DNA of 64,000 nucleotides. Origin: Porodaedalea pini. Its lineage: Eukaryota > Basidiomycota > Agaricomycetes > Hymenochaetales > Hymenochaetaceae. The translations under genes were made by a program, and so were the position numbers. Under the pieces are notes generated by a model, which was not told the origin of the DNA, ran no database searches, and saw nothing but the letters and a program-made list of their open reading frames with translations. The stretch spans positions 558,001 through 622,000 of the forward strand of contig NBAY01000007.1 in assembly GCA_002794775.1 (NCBI GenBank). Direction: 5' to 3'. Positions 1 to 12,400 of the stretch are shown here, piece after piece (the first letter of the stretch is position 1; every line of letters begins with the position of its first letter).

Positions 1-166
1 AAGTGACACATAGCTTGGCGGTCCCACTAACACACTGGCGACTGTGATAGGGGAGATCCTGTTTACACTCCTCACACTTGGTGGGGTCCTTGGGATTGAC
101 AAGGGAACGAATAGACTTGGTCTTGTGAAGAGAGGCTTTAGCTCTGGTCAACATCTTGTTGTCCAT
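1..166 (-). CDS. Partial unknown protein with a CxxC motif, cut by the left window edge
   Basis: An open frame starts at an ATG on the minus strand (164-166) and stays open for 55 codons to the window edge. The N-terminus is basic (MDNKMLTRAKASLHKTK). It is followed by a KCEECKQDLP motif and a further RQCV cysteine, spaced like a small zinc-binding knuckle. I do not recognise the protein. It is head-to-head with the decayed GPI18 copy that starts about 80 bases away. It could be a real gene running off the left edge or a chance frame. Confidence 0.35.
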   Translation of the reverse strand, partial: MDNKMLTRAKASLHKTKSIRSLVNPKDPTKCEECKQDLPYHSRQCVSGTAKLCVT

Positions 167-247
167 AGCAATAAGGAGAAATAGCGAGTTAACTGCAAGT
201 TTCCCACGATCCAGATGGTGATGGTAGGAGGTCAAGAAGTGTCGTGA

Positions 248-1700
248 GTGTCTAAACCTCGGCTTGTCTCCGTCGCACAGAGTGACAGACGCTCCTCATC
301 GTCTCACATCCTCACCTTGCATGTCGCGGTCATCATTTTGAGTCTCACCACTTCACAACCTCCAGCGGCTGTCTCACCCGGATTGCTGGTTTTAAAGTCT
401 AGCTGCCCGATACTGTATCGCTATTGCGCTGGACCGCGTTCCTTCGTGCACACTTTGCCCGTGACGGCTGTGTTTACGAATATGAATACGCCTCCTTCCA
501 GTATCACCACTCATGATGAGATCCGGCGCTAAGCATTTCCCTCTCACTGGAAGAGTGGCAAGAGACACGGACGATTGGTAAGAGTGTTACTCGCTGGCGC
601 CCTGCATTGGTCGCGCATGCTGTCGACTGTACATACTCTGTACGACACAATACATCACTTTCACAGCCCACCTACCGCACTACTGGCATCACTATTGTTG
701 CCTCTTCCTTCGATCCCAGCCACGCTTTGTTACGTGCCGTATGCAGAGGCATTCTTTACATATTTGTCCCATAAAGGTGATTTATAATTTCTATCATTCA
801 GCTCGACGAGCTGACTATTCACAAGGACGTTGTGCGGTGCAAGGAGATCACTCAACCGAGCATCTGCTGCATTTATGTTAGCTGGCTTATTCAAGTCGAA
901 TGGAACCATGCTCGTATGCTACATCGCCTGGGGAATGCTGGTTGAGCGATCCTGTACTGTCCGTCACCGCCGAACTCTCCTCTAGAAACGACATTTCGCA
1001 CGACCTTAAACCGTGCCCTGCTGTCTACTACAACAGCATTAGTATCCTTGTTGCATCAGTACAACGTATACATTGCCTCCTGCGCTGTTTTGCTTGGCAG
1101 GCGTCGTTCTTGGTGTACAAAGAATCTCCCGTTGATCTGTTTCTTCGTTCAGTCAAGTTTTGGAATGTTGGTCGTTTCCGTTATTGGACATTTCAGCAGA
1201 CGCGGGATATCTTGCTCGCAGCGTCCGTCGTGCTCCGTTGGTTTGCGCATCAGTCTCATACATTTGGGGCGTATTTCTAGGTCTTCTTGGGAAAACCTCG
1301 TCATTCCTCACCTGCGCCTCTCCAAGCAAAGGGTCATCCCAGAGGTGAAGAAACTGATGATGATCAATGCTGGATCAGATATCTTTCTTAAACCCTTCTC
1401 CACTCTGCATGTAATGCACGCTCTGGTCCTCGCCATTATCCTCCTTATCTCGGCGCACGCGCAGATCGTACTTCGTTTCACAAGTGCGCTATCCCTCATA
1501 TTCTGGGCTGCTGCCTGGCTTTTCTTATCCAAGCCAGGTCCTAGCACGATCGATAAGAGCGGTGCAGGAGATCAGAGCAAGGACACTGGAAGGAAAAACC
1601 CCGACTCCGAAAGCAGGTCGGGCTGCTGGGTGGTGGGCTGACTGGAGCATGGTCTGAGGCCTAGGTGCGATCGCGCTTGTTATTTGGGGCATCTTCTAGC
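248..1700 (+). pseudogene. Decayed copy of GPI18 (GPI mannosyltransferase 2)
   Basis: This stretch aligns in order with the intact GPI18 gene at 7948-9407 but in several frames. Recognisable remnants are a leader with LHVAVIILSL, the FFTYLSHKG end of exon 1 near 750-780, the intron, and exon 2 pieces with HQYNVYIASCAV, FGMLVVSVIGHFSRR and a tail ending YFWAAAWLFL-like near 1530. Frame changes occur near 600, 800, 1050 and 1280, so no full protein can be made. A second decayed copy lies at 27725-28930. In both cases the DNA beyond the copy is also duplicated, so these are segmental duplicates and not retrocopies. Confidence 0.75.
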
Positions 1701-3080
1701 CATCCATCGTGACCCTTGGTCGGGCTTTCCTCTGCGTGCTGTCGATGCCCGAATGAAGGCCGAAGCACTGCGAAGTCCTTCAGCCCGATTGGGTTGGTAA
1801 TCATCCTTCATCATCGCCGTGAAGTACAACTGAAACATAATACTACTTATCGGATTTGGAAAGAGTGCATTGGCCGATGATCGGAAACTCGATCTCCTTC
1901 CTGCACATCGTGTTCCAAGTGTTCGCCAAATTTTGACAGCGTTGGAACGGCCGAAATGATTTCGCTTGATAATGCTCTCCCATTCCATGCGATTCGACGT
2001 GCTGCCGGCTTCTCCTCTCAAGGAAGCATCCGCTTGAGGACCACTGGAGACGGGTACGCTCACATGGACAAATGAAAAATTAGCACCTTGATCGATAAAT
2101 CTCGCATCATGCTCTAGTGATGTTGCGCCAGTATTTTATGTGGCGGCTGAGCTTTGAGGCCGAAATGCGTCGTTATCTATCGAAAGAGGTATGTAAGTCC
2201 ACACTTTTATATCAGCCACAGGCCTGCGACCGATAAAAGCAAAACTGTAGCAATCGCAGGCTGTTGACTGGCTCCGTGCTCATCCACTTTCCGTCATCCA
2301 CCAGCTATCGTGATCCGCATCGATCCCCTCGTCTTCTCATGCAAAACACGCGGTGGAATTGATATCAAGAGGGGAGCCATGATTTTATCGCCGCATACCC
2401 TCACGAAGTTTTCTATGTCTTGACCACCATCTTTCCAAGCACGGTCTTCGATGATCGCAGAACATTTTTCCTGCGCTAGCCAAAGCTGCCGTTTCCTCGA
2501 CAGGTATATCCATGTCTCCAAACGGCGCAGTTCTATATCGACACTGACAAGCTTTCCTGCAGCTCGTTACTTCTCAAATTCATTGCGAGATTCCTTGCCA
2601 AATGACTCGACCAGTCAGACAGTCCGTTGCATTTGTTTGACCTCCCTACATAAGTGAATGCGAAGAAATCCAGCGGTCGCATCACTTCGCGCTGGCTGTA
2701 GAGAGTGCCCTCCTGCTCCTATGGCTTGGCGAAGCCGTCCGAATTCAAGCTTTAGCCATTTGTAAGAGGCTCGTTAGTAAGTGAATGCCTCTTCGTAGTT
2801 GATATGACTAGAACATGAACCTATATATATCTGCAGGCGAATTGAAGTGTCGACGCTGCTCAGATCGGATATAGTATCCTAGCAATACCTGCATTCACGT
2901 TGTACATCCAGTCGCGGCATGACGCTGGCACCTCCCGTAAACATCGCGGTAGGCGTTATGCGTCCATCGTAACTCAAGTGATAACACTCCACACTGGTGA
3001 GCTCGCAATAACGAATGTTTTCTCGTGATATCAAAGTTATACAGAAAATAGCAGATGCGTATAGTCTGGGATTTCGCTAC
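1701..3080. repeat. Duplicated block A, intergenic part (partner about 28930-30338)
   Basis: No convincing intact gene. The stretch matches 28930-30338 in the same orientation, for example the segments near 2100/29350 (tctcgcatc...), 2470/29740 (gctagccaaagctgccg) and 2580/29870 (cattgcgagattccttgcc). On the minus strand both copies preserve traces of a coding-like frame (RKRQLWLAQEK near 2480 and 29720; EQMQRT-like near 2620 and 29900), but each has several stops. This is probably a decayed third gene of the duplicated block. It was not identified. Confidence 0.6.
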
Positions 3081-4145
3081 CTACACTACGCCGTACAATC
3101 GCTGTCTAAACCTGGCCCGACGAGCGGCCACCGCAGCATCACGCTCACTCAGCTTCTGGCTATTCAGGCAAGTTCGGATGTCTCCGATGACAATCTATGG
3201 TGAACTCACACTCAGCTATTAGAAATATGGAGAACGCATACCAAACTCACCCCGATCATCACCTCGAACCCGTCGTGGCGTGTCTTTCTCTTCTCTTTCC
3301 TGAGCTCACCATGCATGTTCGTCAGGAGGTCGATGAGATGGTGCCCATATTTGAGCTGTTTAGCAGCCGCGTCGAGCAGTTGGTGAAGAGCAAACATATG
3401 TCCTTTGCGGAATCGGGTTTCATACAGGATCTCTGCTGCATATGCGATGTCGCGACTGGTCATGATGCTCTTGCGTGTAAGGGCAATGAATAGCTTTCGA
3501 ACTCGTGAAGCATTCGCATTGTCCAATACCGGATGCTGGATGGAGGAACAAATGTTGGATGGCATGTCAACAAGGGAAGACGCAATTACTCACAGGCAAG
3601 TGTGCTTTTCTGTAAACCGAACAGACTGCCTTGCGCACGCGACGCAGTGCTGCTATCCTCGCAGCCCGAGGGTCGGTTGGACGTCTCAGAAGGGCCAAGA
3701 CCGCGGGGATAATCACAAGGGCATCGGTGGATGATCCAGTTTCCTGGATCTGTTCGATGGCAATTTCAACGGCGGTGTGATAGCGAGCATTTCTCCGCTG
3801 GAGTAGGGATGTATGAGCATCCCCTCTATTGTTATTGCTTTGGTCCAGGAAGCTAAGGTCCTCTTCCTGGCTCAAGGTGTATTGGCCGACGAGGGGCAGC
3901 GGCCCGATGTGACTGGGAGGTGAAGCGAAGGTCTGACCAGTGGGGAAGTCTGCTGACCTCAAATCGAGTTCGAGTGGTGGCGTCTGTGACGGAGATGGAT
4001 AATTGTTTGCAACTGGCTGCCAAGGTGGTGTCGCAAGTAGACCTTGGTCGGGCATGGCTTGGTCTCCGTTGTTGGCATAATCCATCACCCAGGCATCGGT
4101 TCCGTTACAGTCGCAGCCGCACGGTGGCAGGGCGATGATTGCCAT
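3081..4145 (-). CDS. Family X protein, copy A (unknown, 316 aa)
   Basis: Three exons (4145-3594, 3535-3251, 3194-3081) join in frame with GT-AG introns. They encode 316 residues starting MAIIALPPCGCDCNG. The protein has a cysteine-rich start, a Pro/Ser-rich low-complexity stretch (about 30-85), then a helical basic region with RRNARYHTAVEIAIEQIQE, AARIAALRRVRKAV and, in exon 2, RKLFIALTRKSIMTSRDIAYA. Exon 3 encodes IVIGDIRTCL and a basic tail. I do not recognise the family. Copies B (30339-31394) and C (5563-6731) share exon boundaries and phases, which makes the gene model secure. No signal peptide or membrane span is obvious. Splicing conserved across three copies argues for a real gene. 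Confidence 0.7.
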
Positions 4146-4230
4146 GGCCGTTATGCACGCCAGGAAAGACAGTATAGGAGAGGAGTCTGGTCGTAGTTGA
4201 AGAGCAAGAATGGTGGCCAGGCACAGGCCT

Positions 4231-4237
4231 CTTTATA
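4231..4237 (-). promoter_or_regulatory. TATA-like box upstream of family X copy A
   Basis: TATAAAG reads on the minus strand about 86 bases upstream of the ATG at 4145, followed by GC-rich flanks (CTAAGCGCGTCGT on its upstream side). The same box and flanks lie upstream of copy B (31480-31486), and a related TATAAAG with GCTGAGCGCGTC is found at about 12699-12705. Confidence 0.45.
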
Positions 4238-4239
4238 AC

Positions 4240-5562
4240 GACGCGCTTAGTCGGAGGTTGAATGTTCATGTGTTCGTGCAGGCCACCAAGGTTGTTTGGT
4301 CTGATTTGGAGACTAGCAAAGCTCTCCGTTCCTTCATTGTGCTTCTTATTACTTCTAGTCTATGCACTCTCTGATCATTATGCAATTCATGTGACTTACT
4401 AACTCGCTACATCTACCTGTAATGATGTGCTTAGTCGGAGTTCATGTGTGCGTGTATGCCACCAAGGTTGTTTACCGCAAACCTCAGAGAATCCAGGATT
4501 CTATAAGATTTATGGTTTAGAGATCGATAGTTTCATGCACGAGTTCAGAATGTATAAAATCACTGATGACGGATTTCAATGTGGACATTGTAAAGATCAG
4601 ACAGGTCCTGGGAGGACAAAGGATTATCGAAGAAACATAAGCCGGGCATCAATGCGAAGCCTTCCACACAAAGTAACTACTTCCCAAACAAGATTTAACG
4701 ACCTTCCTCTTCTCGTCCACACTTAAAGTTCCCCAAATCCATGCCACCTCGTAACCAGAGCATTTGCTTGTTAAGTAACAGATATCGGATCTTCAATGAA
4801 TTTCCAAGCTATTCACAGGCTTTAGACTGGGTTCGGGCTGAGACTCATCGCACGTTGTATTCAAAAAACACAAGCATGCACTGGACAAACTGGCAAGAAC
4901 ATTGCATTAGAATTTCGGAGCCGTGGTTGCTCCAGTTATCATAATATGCGGAGGTAGGACCGCAGAGGTTCATGCACGATGAAGCGCACGATTGTACTAT
5001 TTATTCAGGTGGGGTTGGTTATGAAATCGACCAGGGGTGAATTCGGGCCGGTTATGAAACTAATGCAGCGCATTATATTATAATCAGAGCAACTACTAGT
5101 GAATTTCGGTATGACAACACATTCGTACACGGGAGCTTGTGCACAAAATCACGAAGCCGCATGATTTATTCATCACTGATGCACTGGACTCGATTGCCGA
5201 GAAGCTCACTCTTCTACTGAACTATAATGTGCAATCCGTGAGTTCATTATCTCGAGTAGCTACAGCGAGTATGTACAGCTGCTCCACTTTTATGGTCAAA
5301 ATACTGTATCTCTGGTGTTATGGGTTCGCTACGGGAAAACGAAACCATACGAGTATAGTGGCCTGCATGAGCCTAAAATAGCAACAAACACAATCGATAA
5401 ACAAACAAAGTGGCTCTCAGAAGACCCTAAATCGGGTCCATAGCGCATAAACGTCAGCGACTGGAAGCGTCGCGTGCACAGTATAAAGCCACTGGCCCGT
5501 GTTCGGCCTCCATCCATCCTTACTTTTCAACTACAAGTTGGGCCCTCTTCTCCTCGTATCCG
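4240..5562. other. Region without a recognised gene; short duplicated promoter fragment
   Basis: The A/B duplication ends at about 4323. A second partial copy of the family X upstream sequence (gcttagtcgga...ccaccaaggttgttt) recurs at about 4425-4475. The remainder holds only short open frames with no recognisable similarity. Confidence 0.4.
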
Positions 5563-6731
5563 ATGCCTACTAGCAGTCTGTCACATTGTAGCTGCGGCCG
5601 TGATGGCAATAACGCAGTGTTTCCAGCATATCAGCTGTTTTACGACGGCTCTCAAGTCATGCTTGAAACTGGATCGCCAGGCCGTGTTACCGAGCATGCA
5701 ATGGACCATACCGAGCCTTTGGTGCCAGTTGTTCAGCCAACCGGTCACTATCTTGCTACTCCGCCATTCTCGCCGATATGGACCTGATTCAAGCTCCAGA
5801 GCACGCAGTTCTCCGATCCCGAGAACACTAACCCGGCCCCGAGCCACCCCGGCTCACAGGGCGTACTTGAGTACCAGGGAAGGTACACGTCTTCCCTGGA
5901 ACGACTATACTTCTACAGAGGGGGTGCACCAGCATCTCTGCACACAATGCAAGATACAATTCGACACACCTCCATCGATGTAGCGATAAAGAGTCTCCAG
6001 GGAGCCGAACCCCTCCCCTGCGCTTTTGACGTCGCTCAGGAGATTCTTACCTATTTCAGGTGCCCAGAAAAACCGAAGGTAGAAAGACAAACAGCGACAA
6101 GGCGTGTGCGTTGCTTGACCTCAACGCTTTTCATCAAGGAATTCCACATAGTAAGCATACGACTTCTCTCTCTGTCGTGCCATCTGACAACAATTGTCCA
6201 CGCAGCAACCCAACGTTCACTGGGGGTATGGAAAGGACGTGTCGAAGGCATCCAATGTCTTCAATTTCTTCATTATCCTCCTTCGTGAGGGCATCATTGA
6301 AAATGTCGATCTTTTGCATGTAATCGACATGTTGTACCTCAAAGGGTTTGAGGGAGACAACATGTCTGACCTTCGCCAAATGCTTCAAGAGGCAGTACGA
6401 CGCAAATTCACGAAAGCGGAGATTGAGCACCTGTTGTGGATCAAAGGTGACCTAGAGGTGCAGAAGAAGATAAAAAATAATGACCGCATCAAATCAGTTA
6501 TCGACGTAAGCTCTTTGATACGCCTTCTTTTCACTTCAGTGACTGATAACGGACTTACTGTAGACCATTATCACGGACATCCACAGATGTGAGTACAACC
6601 AAAAGTTGCGCGACCGCGCTACACTAGGACCAAGGATGTGCGTCGGTCAGAAAGGAGCAATTGCGCATGACAACTCGTACAGCAATATAGTTAGCGAAAC
6701 GTCTGATTGTGTTGGTCTCAGTGTTCTGTAA
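5563..6731 (+). pseudogene. Family X, divergent copy C with one in-frame TGA
   Basis: Exons 5563-6150, 6206-6505 and 6564-6731 line up with copies A and B: same three-exon plan, same intron phases, and the same motif order. Copy C has SHCSCGRDGNN, a GRYTSSLE counterpart of GQYTLSQE, HTSIDVAIKSLQ, FNFFIILLREGII and TIITDIHRC. Exon 2 is well preserved (100 codons). Exon 1 is interrupted once by TGA at 5785-5787 (codon 75), while the similarity continues in the same frame after it. Copy C is far more diverged from A and B than they are from each other, so it is an older paralogue. Either it is a nonsense-mutated gene or the start lies downstream. Confidence 0.6.
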
Positions 6732-7947
6732 AAAAAAGCATCTTTCAGTATCGGTTTCAATAGAAAATGTTGTCGACTTAACCAGAGTGAGATGAATGTC
6801 GTGTCGTTGTTCTATCACGTACATAGCGCGTATGGCGCTTTTAATCGGATAGCTCCTGCTGCCATGCCACAATAAGTATGCAATGTAGGTGTAGACAATG
6901 TTACGATCACTTTCAGACCTAACAGCGAGAACATTGTTCGGCCAAGACAAATCCGTTCGAAGCGAGCCTGCTGCGGATCTCTGGTTCCGCCGCGTCGCTC
7001 ATCGAGTTAGCATCCCAAGTTGGAACAAAAATTCTGTCTGCGATTAGCCCAACGAAGTTTGACTGTGGATGAACTCACAAGCATGAGCAACCTTTTTCAT
7101 CCGACGTCGAGCTTTCAGCAACCAGGACAGAACGTTCAGCCGTTCGAGTTGATAGGACTCGAAGGGCCGGTCAAGCTTCAACGGGCAGAAGTATTAGACA
7201 GGTAATCTGCGTTAAGGTCCTTTAGTTTTAACGGTCAGAATGCAAGTTGCCCAATGGCAATAGCAATGCATGTACGTCCAAACTCGCCTTCTTGCATTAA
7301 CACGGGAGAAAGGTTTGCGCGAGGACCGACGCCGGGGGGAGGGGGGGGGTTGGCCTCGTACAGCAGATCATATGCACGGTTGCTCCCGTAAAAGCCTCTT
7401 TGGTTATCGATCTTTCTGCGTGTTTCGCACGAGGGGTTTGAGAACATCGATAACTTACAAATCACAAGAGCTGAAAATGCAAAGACGAGGGGGAAGATGA
7501 ACGCATCGTCACAGATTCATCCAAAGTGGGTCACTGATAAATCGTAGTAAACAAAATTTTCCCTCAAGAGATTTTTCAGTAAATGTGTGGAATTATTCGG
7601 ACCCTGGTTCGTTTAGTTGCGACAATTTTGTGATGTGAGACGTCTGATACAACGCCTATCGATGAGAAGGTTCGTTTCTTGTGCATTGCGGTGCTCCGAA
7701 AGGACAGTCTATCTGCAGGGACAAGGCTTCCGCGAGAGTTGCGAAGAACAAAGAGATATTGCGTACATAGCAGACCTGAATGTTTGGAATGCTCGTACAA
7801 AGTAAATGGTGACCAGGCGGGAAGCGTTAGTTCAGACAACAAAGGATGAGGTGAGGTAAGAGTTGGGTTTGAAGTGATTACCAAAACAAGCCCGTTGAGC
7901 TATGATTGGCGTTGTTGATCGACGCACAATGCGCGTGTCCGTGTGCC
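6732..7947. other. Intergenic, no recognised gene
   Basis: Only short unsupported open frames are present, plus a G-run (about 7335-7350). Nothing is conserved with the duplicated blocks as far as I can see. Confidence 0.4.
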
Positions 7948-9407
7948 ATGACCTCCGAGTCAGTGCCGTCTAAGCACAAACGCCTCCTCACGCGTCTAAC
8001 TCTCCTCTTGCATGTCGTAGTTGCTATCTTGCTCTTCCTCGCCTCTCATCTATCGTCATTCGACTCATCCGCGTCGCTCGTCCTCGCGTCCAACTGGCCG
8101 ACATCACTTCTACGCTGGGACGTGTTCCATTACGCGCACATCGCCCGTAACGGTTATGTCTACGAATATGAATATGCTTTCTTTCCTGGAACACCGCTCG
8201 TGATTCGATTTGTCGCGAAACTTCTTCAGCTCATTGAGGTCTCTGCGAAAACTAGCTTGGCAGGAGTGTTGCTCGCTGGCATGCTTGCGTCGACCGCAAT
8301 CGCCGTGGATGCAATCCACACCCTTTACGACCTTTCAATGCATCATTTTCAAAGTCCACATACGGCGCTTCTTGTCACGCTTTTGTCGCTTCTTTCTTCG
8401 AGCCCAGCAACGCTTCGCTATGCGCTTTATGCAGAGCCATTCTTCACGTACTTGTCCTATAAAGGTGCTTATATATCTTACCATTTGATACAACAGGCTG
8501 ACCATTCAAAGGGATGTTGTATTGCGTAAGGAGGCAGTTTATTCATGCCTCTGCCTCATTCACTCTAGCTAGCCTGTTCAGGTCAAACGGGACTATACTC
8601 GCAGGCTACATCATTTGGGGCAAGCTGATCGAGCCAGTCCTGTGCAGGCCGTCCCAGCGCCGTGATGTTGTGTCCTCCAAGATACTTCGCAGGACCCTAA
8701 GCTGCTTGCTGCTATCAGTTCCACCAGCATTGCCCCTCTTATGGCATCAATACAACGGATACAATGTTTTCTGCAATGTTCCGTTTGACAAGCGTCGTTC
8801 GTGGTGCTCAAAGACGCTCCCTATGATATATTCCTTCGTCCAGTCGGAGTACTGGGGAGTTGGTTTTCTCCGCTATTGGACACTTCAGCAAGCGCCAAAT
8901 ATCTTACTCGCAGCACCTGTACTTGCTCTGTTGGTTCATGCATCAATCTCGCACATTCGACGTGCCTTTCTTCCCATAATCCGTAGTTTCTTGGCAAATT
9001 TTTGCCGCCCAAATCCTGCGCTTTTTCAGAGAAAGGAAGTCTCAGATGGGGAAAAGGCGACGACCAATAGTTTTGGACCGGATCCATTCCTTAGTCTCTC
9101 CCTCACACCTCACGCAATCCACGCCTTGATCCTCAGCATCATTTTCCTTACCTCTGCGCACACGCAAATCGCACTTCGCCTTGTGAGTGCATTGCCCTTT
9201 ACATACTGGGCTGCTGCGTGGCTCTTCCTTCCTAAGTCAAGTCCTAGCACGATGCGTGTAGATGACGTGGGAGAGCAGGGCATCAAAACGCGCAATGAAG
9301 TCCAATCTGTGAAACCGCGTCGAGCTGCTCGCTGGTGGGTTCGCTGGAGCTTAGTTTGGGGCGCAATCGCGCTTGTTACTTGGGGTGTCTTTCTGCCTCC
9401 AGCGTGA
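7948..9407 (+). CDS. GPI18: GPI mannosyltransferase 2 (GPI18/PIG-V), intact copy
   Basis: Two exons (7948-8464 and 8512-9407) give 470 aa, close to the usual size of the family. PIG-V/Gpi18 is a multi-pass ER enzyme that adds the second mannose (alpha-1,6) to the glycosylphosphatidylinositol anchor precursor from dolichol-phosphate-mannose. Family marks are visible: a luminal RWDVFHYAHIARNGY motif after the first membrane span (WD and HxxH-type pattern), EYEYAFFPG, the YAEPFFTYLSYKG segment at the intron, FRSNGTILAGY just after it, SFVQSEYWGVGFLRYW and a hydrophobic end. The start was chosen as the first ATG (MTSESVPS); the upstream frame lacks an ATG. The 47-base intron has GT-AG ends. Two decayed paralogues flank it in this window. 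Confidence 0.9.
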
Positions 9408-12400
9408 CCGTTCGCAGGTATTTCAACTTCATCTTTAGGGTGTTCGTATCTAAACAAAGTTTGATGCACTACAGCAGTCATTCTTCGACACTAATTGTTA
9501 GGCCAGCAATTATATTCGACGCTGGATACTAGGTGAGACCGATGGCCAGCGAGAGGAAAATAATATATTCCTTCCACACTTACAGACACTACAATCCGTC
9601 GCGCAAGTAACATTCACAGACGGCACTTGACTTGAAATTGCCTATTAGACTAGTCACGACTGAAAGGTTATAATTTTGCAGCGTCGGTTCCCGGTTTTCA
9701 GAGTATGTAAACCAAAAAAAGCAATTACAGAACCTGCTGAATGATCAACTTTTCTGTGAAGAAGGAATCTCCAGTGTACACACGGGAAGATGCAATCTAC
9801 GTATTTCATCCTACGTACCTCATCGTTTGAAATGCCTGAAGCGACAAGTTCCGCATGGTATGAAATCATCGTAACTTCTCGCTCCCTTGTTCGCAAGTCC
9901 TTTACTTGCTCACATAAACGTTGTCCAGCGTCGAAAACAACAGATGATGTGCCTCGACGGTGCTTTCTCGATCCTTAGAAGCGATTACACCTGTTCGCAA
10001 AATCTGCTCACTTCGAAACTTTTTCAAGTCCTTCTGGACCGTAGGCACGCGTACGGGGAAAATGTGAGCACCCCAATCGATGACTCTGACGTCAGACCCT
10101 GACGATGCTGTCAAAACACATTGTTCAGTGTTTCACTCTCGGCCTAATCTTGTGCTGCGAAATTTACTGAGGATAGTATGTAATTCCAATTTCTTTATCC
10201 CAGCCACTACCATAACGTATCATTGTATGCCGTTGAAAGCAGAAATTATGAAATTCTGTAGTGCATTCTCAACCTCGTCTTCTTTACTCCTTCGTGCGTT
10301 GCATTCCCATTTCTCGTGAATCATATCGATATTCTCTTCACAATGATGGCGAACCCTATTTCCTTCGGCGTGTACACCCACGGATGTTTATTATGACTCC
10401 ACTGACGCCTCCCCTAGGCTCTGTCATTGACGAACACACGATGTTTTTTCCGTGCTAACCAGGGCCATCGACCGACGACGAAGAGGTATACAAGTAGTTG
10501 TATCTTTGGTTGACGTCCATTCGAAGCTGACGAGATTTATCCCAGGTTATCGCCTTAACGATTTGCTCGCTGGCATCTTCGACTCGTCTCGTCCAATATC
10601 GATTTGACGAACTGCATACCTTTTTTCAATAGCTCACAACTACCTCGTTCCCAGACAAATAGGTACGGATAACTCACTGCTTTGCACCTCTTGAAACACT
10701 GACAGACCGATGGCAAATTGAATATCGATTCGTGTTTGGAATCATTCTCTAGACGACGCTGCTGTTTATTAGTCTGTGATCTATCGTTTTTACGATCCTG
10801 ACCCGTCTGAACATTGTAGACGCCATTTAGGCGGATCTCAGACGGATTACAGTATGGTCCAGACTCCAGGATTTGTTCATTGAATCGTGGCACGATGTCG
10901 GAATATGACCAGATATGAAGTTGTGAATGCACTGCTTGTTCGCATGTTGATGAGTCTGATAATATCCTGCCGATGAGTACAGAGTCAGTTGTTTCAAAAT
11001 CATGGAAGGATTATGTAACTTTCTCGGCTTGTAGACCACGCTTCATATTAATCAGACATTTGATTGACCTGTAGGCATAACCGAAGTCCTTACTAGCCTC
11101 CAGCAAGAGATAAAGGAGAGACGTGTACCCTTGGCACCGACGATGTTCATAGAGGAGCGTCGAGGTAGACATGAGGTCTCCACTTGTCGTTGAATTTCTC
11201 CTTGATAAGCTCTAGTATCAAGGAAGGGAATCACGACAAGTACGAGGAGCGCAGCTACATCCAGCACCCTCTTGGTGTCGCCTGTATACATGGGGTCACT
11301 AGAGCACCTCGGGCTTTGTGCTGCAGCCTGAAACTCTTCCTCGCAGAACAGACAAATACCAGATGACTGCTCGGATTGTTGGTCGTCAGATGGGTGGGTT
11401 GTTGGTGGTGAACGCAACAAGTACTTACAGGAGCAAGAGTTTGAAAGAAAAGCCCAAATGTAGCGATTAACCATCGCCTACGCGCCGGCTGAGTCTTTCT
11501 CCCTTCATTTACACTACGCCTTTGACTCCCTTTACCGGCCGCCGAACATTACCATTTATTCATTCATAATCGGCGGCCGACTCTTTATTACAATTCTTGG
11601 TATGGACATGATCGGACGGACGGATGACATACAAACTCGATCAGCACATGGACAACCGACTCTCATGGGCACAGGTGGAAGGAATTAGGCAAGTAGGACA
11701 AGGACATGGGATACAGTTGTGCAGTGGTGGGAGACGAGAGAGCAGGTTGGGCACTATAACATCACTCCACGACGATTGGCTGTGTGATGTGCGCAGGCCG
11801 ATCATCGACTCACCTTCACATCTGTTCACACAGACTCGGCCAAGTCTTGCACTGCTTTCTCTGCTTCAGTTTAGTATAAATTCACAGTAGTTTGTAGATG
11901 GAATGGCATAGATAGGGAGAGACAGAGGAGCGACAGTACAGGGACAGACAGTCCCCTCTCCACCTCTAGACCGCAATCTACTACATGCATTACTACACAC
12001 TACTCGCCCGACTCTCACTCTGAAAACAGTATACATCGACTCTGTCACCAACTCTCAGAACTCCGTCACCCAATCACCAAATGCCCTCAGCCGCTGTCAC
12101 AAGTGCTGATTCTACCCGCCCGAGTCTTGGTCCAACCGGAATCCCGCACGTATCCATATCGCCGAGTCTTCATATCTCAAACCTTGCTCTACTTAGGTTG
12201 TCCCTCTCGGTATACCGAGTCACCGCAGTCCCCCTTGGGTCGATCACAAGCCGTAGCCTGAATCGCCCTTTGGAATACAAGAGTCTGCACCCCTACACAA
12301 ATACCACCATACGAAGGTCTGCGGCCTGCACTCTTGCTTGTGAGGCTCTCTCTTGCCCAAATGCCAATATATTGCACAACATAGCATCTCTCGCGTGGCT

